Positions 6,184 through 12,540 of a DNA stretch of 16,068 bases are shown here, in pieces. The stretch comes from Clostridiales bacterium (GTDB taxonomy: Bacteria > Bacillota > Clostridia > Oscillospirales > Ruminococcaceae). The notes under the pieces are model-generated. The model saw nothing but the letters and a program-made list of their open reading frames with translations, did not search any database and was not told where the DNA came from. The stretch lies in contig JAQXIB010000246.1 in NCBI GenBank assembly GCA_029007575.1, forward strand, positions 1 through 16,068. Direction: 5' to 3'. The translations under genes were made by a program, and so were the position numbers. Each line of letters begins with the position of its first letter. Within the stretch, counting starts at the first letter, position 1.

Positions 6184-7161
6184 TCATTCAACCGTGTCCT
6201 GCGCTGTTTCATCAGGCTTCTCATCTTCCGATTGCTCGGATTGCCGCTTCTTACCAAGCTTTTTTCTGATTTTCTTCTCATCATTCGGATCGGTTTCCAC
6301 CAACAATCTTTCCCGGAGATATTTATTCAGTGTTTCTGACGTAAATCCGCGAATCATCTCGCCGTCACTGGTCACCGATATCGTACCGGTTTCCTCCGAA
6401 ACAACAACCGTAATAGCGTCAGACACCTCACTGATGCCGATGGCAGCACGATGCCGGGAGCCTAAATTATTGCTGATCAATTCCTCTTTCTGTGGCTTCG
6501 GCAAAAAGCAGGCTGCCGCCAAAATCATTCCGTCCCGGATAATAACCGCTCCGTCATGCAAAGGTGTATTCGGATAAAAAATATTGCCGAACAGCTCCGG
6601 GCTGGGAGTCGCGTTTACCATGACACCGGTGCTGAGCTGCTCTCCGAGCCTAGTCTTTCGTTCAAATACGATCAGAGCGCCGGTTGCGCTTTTGGAAAAT
6701 TCCTGCACAGCCATACAGGTCGCATCAATCGCTTTGATCCAAACGGCATTTGCAGACGCATCCTTGCCGCCAAACACCCCGAAATCCGTCATCCGTGTTC
6801 TGCCGAACTTTTCCAAAGCCCGCCGCAATTCGGGCTGAAAAATCACAATAACCGCCACAATACCGATATCAAAAACCTTTTGTATAATAAATTCCAGGGT
6901 AGACAACTGCAAAACACTCGCCAAAACGTAAAACACACCCAGTAAAATCAGCCCTTTCACAAGCTGACCTGCCCGGGTTTCCCGAACCAGTTTGATACCA
7001 AGGTAAACCAGATAAGCCACCAATATAACGTCAATAATATCCCACACTCTGAAAGTATTCCAAACGCTGGAAATCGAATCAAAAAATTCGCTGATCCACA
7101 CCTTGAAATTATTCCAGATCTGTATAGTCGAATCCCAAAAAGACACTAAAAACGGCATCAC
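6184..7161 (-). CDS. cdaA: Diadenylate cyclase CdaA (DisA_N domain)
   Basis: Membrane-bound enzyme that joins two ATP into c-di-AMP, the second messenger for potassium, osmotic and cell-wall balance. Three hydrophobic segments lie at about 41-57, 67-88 and 97-109, after a Trp- and Phe-rich amphipathic N terminus. The DisA_N catalytic domain covers about 120-270, with the signature DGA at 203-205 (in LHDGAVII) and RHR at 236-238 (in LGSRHRAAIGISE). At 325 residues it is longer than the roughly 275 usual for the family. The excess is an extended N terminus and a charged C-terminal tail (about 290-325) rich in Lys, Glu, Asp and Gln. Two adjacent ATG codons (7161 and 7158) are possible starts behind AAGGAAG. 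It is followed by cdaR. Confidence 0.95.
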   Translation of the reverse strand: MMPFLVSFWDSTIQIWNNFKVWISEFFDSISSVWNTFRVWDIIDVILVAYLVYLGIKLVRETRAGQLVKGLILLGVFYVLASVLQLSTLEFIIQKVFDIGIVAVIVIFQPELRRALEKFGRTRMTDFGVFGGKDASANAVWIKAIDATCMAVQEFSKSATGALIVFERKTRLGEQLSTGVMVNATPSPELFGNIFYPNTPLHDGAVIIRDGMILAAACFLPKPQKEELISNNLGSRHRAAIGISEVSDAITVVVSEETGTISVTSDGEMIRGFTSETLNKYLRERLLVETDPNDEKKIRKKLGKKRQSEQSEDEKPDETAQDTVE

Positions 7162-7282
7162 TCTTACTTCCTTATTTTAGACATATATTTCTGCAATATA
7201 AACCAAACACCGCCATAACAGCACATCGCAAACAAAAAACAATATAATATATAATTTTACCACAAAATTACAGGATTTCAAG

Positions 7283-8440
7283 CTAAACCGTATGGTTTTT
7301 TATTATTTTTTTCACCGTGTTGATAAAACACACTGCTTCAGCCTGGGTATTAAATGTTCCCGGAGAAAAACGAACACCCCCGATATCCATCGTTTCCAGG
7401 CGTTCATGCACCAAAGGAGCACAGTGCAGACCGCCTCGCAAAGCAAATCCGTTATCGCTCAGCTTCTGTGCGGTTTCCATTGAAGTCATCCCTTGTATAT
7501 TAAACAGCACGATCGGTAAATATACACCGGGTTCAAAATTTCCCTGATACAAAATCACGCGATCCATCTTCTGCAATTCCCGGTAGACATACCGACAAAT
7601 ACTCATTTCATGTCGGTAAATTTCAAACGGCTTTTTTCTCTTGATATAGTCCAATCCGGCTGACAAGCTTAAAATGCCCACTGTGTTGACTGTCCCGCTT
7701 TCATACCGGTCCGGATTAAAATCCGGTTGTTCCATACTGTTGGACACGCTTCCGGTTCCGCCCTCCATCAGCGTGCCGATCGGTTCGATATCGTTCAAAA
7801 TCATCAATCCCGTTCCGGTCGTTCCATACAGGCCTTTATGCCCGGGTATACATAAAATATTGATTCCCATTTCTTTTACATCAATCGGCAAAACACCGGC
7901 GGTTTGGGCGGCATCCACAATCAGTTTCACACCGTGTTTCCGGCACAATCCGGATATTTTTGCAATAGGCATAATCTTGCCGATTACGTTTGAGCCGTGT
8001 GTAATCACGACCGCTTTGGTATTGGCTCTCATATTCTTTTCCAGTTCGGTTAAAATCTGCTCGTCATTTCCCATCACATCCGCAACATTATAGGTAATAA
8101 TTCCGTCTTTCTGCAATGCATATAACGGTCTGAGCACCGAGTTGTGCTCCAGGCAGGAGGTAACCGCATGGCCGCTCTTGAGCACGCCTTTGATAGCCAT
8201 ATTCAACGCGTGGGTACAATTGGTGGCAAAAATCGTATTTTCTACCTCGGCATTAAAAAATTCCGCCGCTTTTTTTCTTACTTCAAAAACCTTTTCGGAA
8301 GTTTTCATCGATATCGTATGCCCGCTTCGCCCCGGATTTCCGCCGTAGCATAACACAGCATTCTGGAGGGCGGGCAAAATAGTCCGCGGCTTTGGAAAAG
8401 TCGTCGCCGCATTATCAAAATAAATCATTGTTTTCACCAT
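7283..8440 (-). CDS. Class V aminotransferase family cysteine desulfurase
   Basis: PLP-dependent enzyme of the NifS/SufS superfamily that takes sulfur (or selenium) from cysteine (or selenocysteine) as a persulfide and yields alanine; cytosolic. Over 385 residues the expected residues are present: His99 (CLEHNS) stacking on PLP, Asp176 (VDAAQT), Lys202 as the Schiff-base lysine in PGHKGLYG, and Cys340 in RGGLHCAP as catalytic persulfide carrier. The ending VRFSPGTFNT is typical of the group often labelled 'cysteine desulfurase family protein' rather than housekeeping IscS or SufS. ATG at 8440 sits behind AGGA with 7-base spacing; ATG at 8428 is an alternative. A short upstream ORF overlaps the start. 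The DUF3343 gene upstream suggests a sulfur- or selenium-transfer role. No iscU or sufU gene is seen here. The gene ends in TAG. Confidence 0.9.
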   Translation of the reverse strand: MVKTMIYFDNAATTFPKPRTILPALQNAVLCYGGNPGRSGHTISMKTSEKVFEVRKKAAEFFNAEVENTIFATNCTHALNMAIKGVLKSGHAVTSCLEHNSVLRPLYALQKDGIITYNVADVMGNDEQILTELEKNMRANTKAVVITHGSNVIGKIMPIAKISGLCRKHGVKLIVDAAQTAGVLPIDVKEMGINILCIPGHKGLYGTTGTGLMILNDIEPIGTLMEGGTGSVSNSMEQPDFNPDRYESGTVNTVGILSLSAGLDYIKRKKPFEIYRHEMSICRYVYRELQKMDRVILYQGNFEPGVYLPIVLFNIQGMTSMETAQKLSDNGFALRGGLHCAPLVHERLETMDIGGVRFSPGTFNTQAEAVCFINTVKKIIKNHTV

Positions 8441-8469
8441 GGATGATTCCTGAAAAAGGAAGCACCCAT
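8434..8469 (-). CDS. Candidate 11-codon leader ORF overlapping the desulfurase start
   Basis: On the minus strand ATG at 8469 lies two bases after AAAGGAG and encodes MGASFFRNHPW, stopping at TGA (8436-8434), seven bases inside the desulfurase gene. The SD spacing is short for efficient initiation. The overlap would permit coupling, but it may be coincidental. Confidence 0.25.
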   Translation of the reverse strand: MGASFFRNHPW

Positions 8470-8581
8470 CTCTCCTTTATCAGTTTCATGATGCCGATCT
8501 TTCTTGGATTCCGAAGACCTAATACTAAAATAACCGCAAAAACCTTACGATTGTTATTTGGTATTGTTCGGTAACCATAAA

Positions 8582-8621
8582 AAAGACGGTCTCCGGAAAT
8601 GAGTATCCCAAAGCCGCCTTT
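8582..8621 (-). terminator. Intrinsic terminator upstream of the desulfurase gene
   Basis: On the minus strand AAAGGCGG and CCGTCTTT (plus 8614-8621 and 8582-8589) pair over eight positions with one G-U, and TTTT follows before ATGG. The flanking inverted repeat CCATAAAAA/TTTTTATGG may extend the structure. It would stop transcripts coming from the DUF3343 gene. Confidence 0.6.
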
Positions 8622-8731
8622 TGATTCTTCATTTTTATGGCTATTCCTTTCTGAACGTTCATGCGGTTTTGAGAAAATAACGGATGAGTCTAACCTTCAG
8701 CATTTCCTCTGCTGAAAAACATCCAAGCGGC

Positions 8732-8764
8732 GTTTGAAAGGAATGTACCGCATTCCTTTCAAAC
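8732..8764. repeat. 14-bp perfect inverted repeat after the DUF3343 gene
   Basis: GTTTGAAAGGAATG (8732-8745) pairs perfectly with CATTCCTTTCAAAC (8751-8764) around TACCG, and GCGG/CCGC (8727-8730/8770-8773) may extend it. It begins 18 bases after the DUF3343 stop. On the minus strand a T-run follows only about 11 bases later, so termination is possible but not textbook. Confidence 0.75.
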
Positions 8765-8782
8765 CGATACCGCAAAAGCAGT

Positions 8783-8998
8783 TCACTGAATCACGCCAAG
8801 TACCTTAATCCCCGCTTCGGTAAGCAATGCCGCAACTTCCTGCGCGTCTCCGTTAATTGCGAGGCTGTAACTGCAGCCTTTTTTCTTCAGTTCCTCCGGC
8901 GTTCGTTCAATATAAGCGTTGATTCCTTTTTTGGCAAGATAATCTCTTGCTTTATAGGCGTATGTGATCGACGTCAGCATAATTAACTGCTTATTCAT
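8783..8998 (-). CDS. DUF3343 family putative Se/S carrier-like protein
   Basis: A 71-residue soluble protein if it starts at ATG 8998; TTG codons at 9004 and 9007 are alternatives, and the TTG at 9004 has better spacing (6 bases) to AAAGG. It matches the small DUF3343 family (PF11823, annotated as putative selenium/sulfur carrier-like). The visible order is beta-strand (QLIMLTSIT), helix (AYKARDYLAKKG), strand (INAYIERT), then a Pro-start helix and a central KKGCSYSLAIN in which the single Cys is the likely functional residue. It ends with a helix and strand (VAALLTEAGIKVLGVIQ). Such genes are often found near cysteine desulfurases and selenium metabolism genes in Clostridia, as here. The role is inferred from family and context only. 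A terminator-like hairpin lies just upstream, so expression may be attenuated or driven by a promoter I could not identify. Confidence 0.75.
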   Translation of the reverse strand: MNKQLIMLTSITYAYKARDYLAKKGINAYIERTPEELKKKGCSYSLAINGDAQEVAALLTEAGIKVLGVIQ

Positions 8999-9026
8999 CC
9001 TCAACAACAGCCTTTCTGATCAAATT

Positions 9027-9055
9027 AAAAAACCGAACCGCCGAAAAGGATCCGG
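9027..9055 (-). terminator. Candidate intrinsic terminator between ispDF and the DUF3343 gene
   Basis: On the minus strand CCGGATC and GGTTCGG (plus 9049-9055 and 9033-9039) form a 7-bp stem with G-U pairs and a 9-base loop, followed at once by six T (plus 9027-9032). It lies only 20-30 bases before the DUF3343 start, so it could end the ispDF transcript or act as an attenuator. Confidence 0.55.
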
Positions 9056-9179
9056 GGCAAGAAATTGCTCTTTTGAACCAATCCGCACAATCCGGTAAAG
9101 AAACCGATAAATTTCTTCTATACATTCTATGCTGTCGGATAATTTTTGGAACATACAAATTTGCATGATGTCGCAAGGA

Positions 9180-10355
9180 TTATTTGGTTAACAAACAGAC
9201 AGCATGAGCAGCCATGCCTTCTTTGCTCCCGGTAAAGCCCAGTCGTTCTTCGGTGGTGGCTTTTACGCTGATTTGATCCGGATCCACCCCGCAAACCTCG
9301 GCAATATTCTTCCGCATTTGCTCAATATACGGCGCCAGCTTCGGTGCCTGTGCCAGTATCGTGCTGTCAATATTTCCGATGGAATATCCCTCTTGTGCCA
9401 CGATTTCCACCGTCTTTTTCAGCAACAGCATACTGTCAATATTGTAATATTTTCCGTCTGTATCCGGAAAATGCTGCCCGATATCCCCCTTTGCCAGCGC
9501 ACCGAACATACTGTCCATGATGGCATGCACCAAAACGTCCGCATCGGAATGTCCCTCCAGTCCATATTCATACGGTATTTCCACACCGCCTATAATCAGC
9601 TTTCTTCCCTGTACCAACCGATGCACATCGTATCCATGTCCTACCCGAATATTCATGTTTTCATTCCTCCCGCTTTCCTGCAACAACGCTTCGGCGATCT
9701 GCAAATCGCTCGGCGTTGTCACTTTAATATTGCTGTCCTGCCCGTATACAATGCGGATTTCCGCCCCGATCGCTTCCAAGAGCTGACAATCATCGGTATA
9801 ATCGGCATTGTTTTTCTTTGCCTGCTCGCATCCCTGCAAATAAAGCTGTTTTCGGAATACCTGCGGCGTCCGAATGGCAACCATTTTCTCTCTGGGCAAG
9901 GTTTTGACGATTCGCTGACGGTCGATCAGTTTTACAGTATCCTTAACAGGTACACCCAGCGCCGCCGCGCCGCAGGAAAAAGCAGCATCAAAAACAGCAA
10001 TGATATCTTCTGTGTCTATCAGTGGTCTTGCGCCGTCATGAATGGCAACATAATCAAACCGTGCGTCAGCTACGGCAAGCGCATTGGTTACCGATTCCTG
10101 GCGGGTGCGTCCGCCGGGCACCACCAACACCGGAACATCCAACGGATAATGGCTGACCAAGCGGCGAACCGCATCCATATCCTCCGGCTTCGCCGCGACG
10201 ATCATCTCACCTACACTGTCTATATGGTGAAAAGCCTTCAAAGCACGAATCAGCACCGGCACACCGGCAAGCCGATACATTGTTTTATGAATTCCCCTCA
10301 TCCTGGTGGCGTTTCCCGCCGCAGGAATAATCACTGATACGCATCTGTTGTCCAT
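9180..10355 (-). CDS. ispDF: Bifunctional IspD-IspF of the MEP isoprenoid pathway
   Basis: Two enzymes in one 391-residue chain: MEP cytidylyltransferase (IspD, about 1-225) and MECDP synthase (IspF, 234-391). They act before and after the separate kinase IspE, on the route to IPP/DMAPP and undecaprenyl phosphate. ATG at 10355 is chosen because GGAAGGG lies eight bases upstream; a longer version from 10385 has no such site. IspD shows PAAGNATRM (11-19, nucleotide loop), HDGARP (106-111) and KVTTPSDL (211-218). IspF shows the metal ligands in GYDVH (Asp243, His245) and His277, HSDAD (269-273) and TTEERLGFTG (367-376). An internal ATG at the IspF domain (residue 234, MNIRVGHGYDVH) is also where a stand-alone IspF would begin. 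No ispE is in the window. The gene is preceded by a long structured leader. Confidence 0.95.
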   Translation of the reverse strand: MDNRCVSVIIPAAGNATRMRGIHKTMYRLAGVPVLIRALKAFHHIDSVGEMIVAAKPEDMDAVRRLVSHYPLDVPVLVVPGGRTRQESVTNALAVADARFDYVAIHDGARPLIDTEDIIAVFDAAFSCGAAALGVPVKDTVKLIDRQRIVKTLPREKMVAIRTPQVFRKQLYLQGCEQAKKNNADYTDDCQLLEAIGAEIRIVYGQDSNIKVTTPSDLQIAEALLQESGRNENMNIRVGHGYDVHRLVQGRKLIIGGVEIPYEYGLEGHSDADVLVHAIMDSMFGALAKGDIGQHFPDTDGKYYNIDSMLLLKKTVEIVAQEGYSIGNIDSTILAQAPKLAPYIEQMRKNIAEVCGVDPDQISVKATTEERLGFTGSKEGMAAHAVCLLTK

Positions 10356-10412
10356 ATATAATTCCCTTCCGAAATAAAATTTCACAATTGATTAAATAAC
10401 AGCAAGCGATCA

Positions 10413-10580
10413 TCTTACTTGACCGTCAGTTTTCGCTTATCCGTTTCAAAAGCTGTCGGTGACAGCTTCTTTTTTAATTATTTACTGGTAAGCGGAAACG
10501 GTGCTGCCTTGCAGCAGACGGTCGTCTTACTTGACCGTCAGTTTTCGCTTATCCGTTTCAAAAGCTGCCGGTGACAGCTT
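10413..10580. repeat. 56-bp direct repeat, two copies 112 bp apart, each with a hairpin
   Basis: Copy A (10413-10468) and copy B (10525-10580) are identical at 55 of 56 bases; they differ at 10456 (T) and 10568 (C). Copy A ends in the hairpin AAGCTGTC/GACAGCTT (loop GGT) followed by CTTTTTT, terminator-like on the plus strand. Copy B ends in a longer hairpin, 10555-10567/10575-10587. The spacer adds TGCTGC/GCAGCA (10502-10507/10511-10516) and GACGGTC/GACCGTC (10517-10523/10533-10539). Both copies lie inside the probable 5' leader of ispDF. Confidence 0.9.
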
Positions 10581-10593
10581 TTGAAACTATTAT

Positions 10594-10622
10594 ACTATAT
10601 AATATGAAAAAAATAAATCCAA
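10594..10622 (-). promoter_or_regulatory. Candidate sigma-A promoter for ispDF
   Basis: On the minus strand TTGGAT (plus 10617-10622), a 17-base spacer and TATAGT (plus 10594-10599). Transcription would start near 10587, exactly at the outer end of the copy B hairpin, giving a leader of about 230 bases that contains both repeat copies. An overlapping TATAAT (plus 10589-10594) lacks a well-placed -35. Confidence 0.4.
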
Positions 10623-10654
10623 TTTTTTCTTTTATGGATTTATGTTGTATCAAG

Positions 10655-10683
10655 TTGACGAAACCATAAAAAGAAGCTATAAT
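10655..10683 (+). promoter_or_regulatory. Sigma-A promoter for galE
   Basis: TTGACG at 10655-10660, a 17-base spacer, and a perfect TATAAT at 10678-10683. The predicted start near 10690 gives a leader of about 57 bases before the galE ATG. Confidence 0.85.
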
Positions 10684-10746
10684 AACGCATGTAGAGCAAC
10701 ACTGATTCAAAATGTCAATTGATTCGAAGGAAAGGGCGTATGAAAC

Positions 10747-11754
10747 ATGGCAGTATTGGTAACCGGAGGAGCCGGATATATCGGTTCTCATACCTGTGTA
10801 GAGCTTTTAAATGCCGGTGAGGAAATTATTATTCTGGATAATTTTGTAAACAGCAAGCCGGAAGCGTTAAACAGAATCAAAACCATCACCGGAAAAGATT
10901 TTCGGTTTTATGAAGCGGATTTGTTGGATAAAGAAGCCATTGACAAGATTTTCAACGAAAACAGCATTGACGCAGTCATCCATTTTGCAGGGCTCAAAGC
11001 CGTCGGCGAATCGGTCATGCAACCGATTCGTTACTACCACAACAACATTACCGGCACGTTGAATCTCTGCGATGTGATGCAGGCACACAATGTAAAAAAG
11101 ATGGTATTCAGTTCCTCTGCTACCGTATACGGAACACCGAAAACCGTTCCGATCGATGAAACTTTTCCGTTGTCCACCACCAACCCCTACGGCAGCACAA
11201 AATTGATGATCGAACAGATTCTGCGGGACATATACACTGCCGACCATGATTGGAGCATCGCCCTGCTGCGTTACTTCAACCCGATCGGCGCCCACAAAAG
11301 CGGACTGATCGGCGAAGACCCGAACGGCATCCCGAACAACTTGATGCCTTATATTGCGCAGGTTGCAATCGGCAAGCTGGAATGCTTGGGCGTGTTCGGC
11401 AACGATTATCCGACCCACGACGGAACCGGTGTGCGTGACTATATCCACGTCGTTGATTTAAGTCTCGGCCATCTGAAAGCACTTGCAAAAATCAGAAAAG
11501 ACAAGGGTGTAGACGCATATAATCTGGGTACCGGCAAAGGATATTCCGTATTGGATGTCGTAGCCGCATTCGAAAAAGCTAGCGGCAGAAAAGTCAAATA
11601 TCAAATCAAACCGCGCCGTCCGGGCGATATCGCTGAATGTTACGCTAATCCTGAAAAAGCAAAGAAAATCCTCGGTTGGGAAGCAAAGTACGGGATTGAA
11701 GAAATGTGCAGAGATTCCTGGAACTTCACCCAAAAAAATCCGCAAGGACTATAA
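10747..11754 (+). CDS. galE: UDP-glucose 4-epimerase GalE
   Basis: Cytosolic NAD-dependent epimerase interconverting UDP-glucose and UDP-galactose, for the Leland pathway and for galactose in surface polysaccharides. The 335 residues match the family length. The Rossmann NAD motif GGAGYIGSH lies at 7-15. The catalytic set is Ser123-Ser125 (in SSSATVYG), Tyr148 and Lys152 (in NPYGSTK), the standard extended SDR YxxxK arrangement. NLGTGKGYSV and RRPGDIAECYA in the C-terminal half are typical of GalE. The ATG at 10747 follows GAAGGAAAGGG (10726-10736); another ATG at 10740 is out of frame. Strong promoter upstream and strong terminator downstream indicate a single-gene unit. UDP-GlcNAc activity cannot be excluded from sequence. 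Confidence 0.95.
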   Translation: MAVLVTGGAGYIGSHTCVELLNAGEEIIILDNFVNSKPEALNRIKTITGKDFRFYEADLLDKEAIDKIFNENSIDAVIHFAGLKAVGESVMQPIRYYHNNITGTLNLCDVMQAHNVKKMVFSSSATVYGTPKTVPIDETFPLSTTNPYGSTKLMIEQILRDIYTADHDWSIALLRYFNPIGAHKSGLIGEDPNGIPNNLMPYIAQVAIGKLECLGVFGNDYPTHDGTGVRDYIHVVDLSLGHLKALAKIRKDKGVDAYNLGTGKGYSVLDVVAAFEKASGRKVKYQIKPRRPGDIAECYANPEKAKKILGWEAKYGIEEMCRDSWNFTQKNPQGL

Positions 11755-11774
11755 CTCCGTTTTTAACGGTCTGA

Positions 11775-11810
11775 GCTGGAGCGAAACAAAATTTGTTTTG
11801 CTCCGGCTTT
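11775..11810 (+). terminator. Strong intrinsic terminator after galE
   Basis: GCTGGAGCGAAACAAA (11775-11790) pairs over 16 positions, with two G-U pairs, with 11792-11807; a T-rich tail TTTATTGTT follows. It lies 20 bases after the galE stop codon and isolates galE from the ruv genes. Confidence 0.85.
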
Positions 11811-11844
11811 ATTGTTATCAACAAAGGGTTTTAACAACTTTTTG

Positions 11845-11873
11845 TTGCGATTCCGGATATGATATGGTATACT
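11845..11873 (+). promoter_or_regulatory. Sigma-A promoter for the ruvCAB genes
   Basis: TTGCGA (11845-11850), a 17-base spacer and TATACT (11868-11873), after the galE terminator. Predicted start is near 11880, giving a leader of about 100 bases before ruvC. I saw no clear LexA-type SOS box overlapping it by eye. Confidence 0.6.
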
Positions 11874-11979
11874 TATTTTATTAGTGTCATTGAGGACTGA
11901 TCAGACGGATACGCAGAAATTGGTAATCATACAGGATGAAGCACCTGATGAGGCTGTCTGAAAATGAGGGAGGATTGTT

Positions 11980-12540
11980 TTGCGGATATTAGGAATCGAC
12001 CCCGGATATGCCATTGTGGGATACGGTATTATCGAATACCGTAACAATCGGTTTACCACTATTGCCTACGGCGCTATTACCACTCCCGCAGAAATGGACT
12101 TTAATCATCGTCTGAGAGAAATTTATCAGGATATGTGTCATCTTTTAGATGTTTACAAGCCTGAACAGATGGCGGTGGAAAAACTGTTCTTTACCACCAA
12201 CCAAAAAACCGCCATTGATGTGGCGCAAGCCAGAGGAGTCATCATGCTGGCGGCTGCCGAGCGGGACATCCCGTCGTTTGAATACACGCCGCGTCAGGTC
12301 AAGCAATCGGTAGTCGGCTACGGAAAAGCCATCAAAGCCCAGGTGATGGACATGACCAAACGGCTTCTGAATTTAGAAAAAGTGCCCAAACCGGATGATA
12401 CTGCGGACGCATTGGCGATCGCTATCTGCCACGCCCATTCCGGACCGGTAAATCTGCGGTATCATGATATCATACATAACGGCGTTACCAATACCAAAAC
12501 GCCGAAAAACAATCATGTAAAAAAGGAAGTTAACAGATGA
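11980..12540 (+). CDS. ruvC: Holliday junction resolvase RuvC
   Basis: Endonuclease that cuts four-way DNA junctions in symmetric positions, working with the RuvAB motor in recombination repair. The 186-residue product has the RNase H-like acidic catalytic set Asp7 (in LGIDPG), Glu67 (in VEKLFF), Asp140 and Asp143 (in DDTADALA). It is about 15-20 residues longer than many RuvC proteins, with a basic, Asn-rich C-terminal tail after residue 155. The start is TTG at 11980, supported by GAGGGAGGA five bases upstream and by the MRILGIDPG opening expected of the family; no in-frame ATG fits. Its TGA overlaps the ruvA ATG (ATGA), so the two are translationally coupled. Confidence 0.95.
   Translation: MRILGIDPGYAIVGYGIIEYRNNRFTTIAYGAITTPAEMDFNHRLREIYQDMCHLLDVYKPEQMAVEKLFFTTNQKTAIDVAQARGVIMLAAAERDIPSFEYTPRQVKQSVVGYGKAIKAQVMDMTKRLLNLEKVPKPDDTADALAIAICHAHSGPVNLRYHDIIHNGVTNTKTPKNNHVKKEVNR

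Larger units (their letters stand above)
8441..8782. other. 342-bp intergenic region with three hairpins
   Basis: No supported gene of normal size. It holds a terminator-like hairpin (8582-8621) inside a wider CCATAAAAA/TTTTTATGG repeat (8575-8583 and 8632-8640), a 7-bp hairpin (8696-8702/8710-8716) and a 14-bp perfect hairpin (8732-8764). The region separates the DUF3343 gene from the cysteine desulfurase, which must then have its own promoter. I could not find one with both boxes convincing. Confidence 0.6.

Noticed and set aside
9204..10337. Long plus-strand open frame (377 codons) antisense to ispDF
   Set aside because: It mirrors a clearly coding ispDF frame, has no recognisable domain or SD, and its composition (rich in His, Arg, Ile, Cys) is typical of an antisense shadow.
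10413..10580. CRISPR-like interpretation of the 56-bp repeat
   Set aside because: Only two copies, an unequal hairpin-rich spacer and no cas genes.
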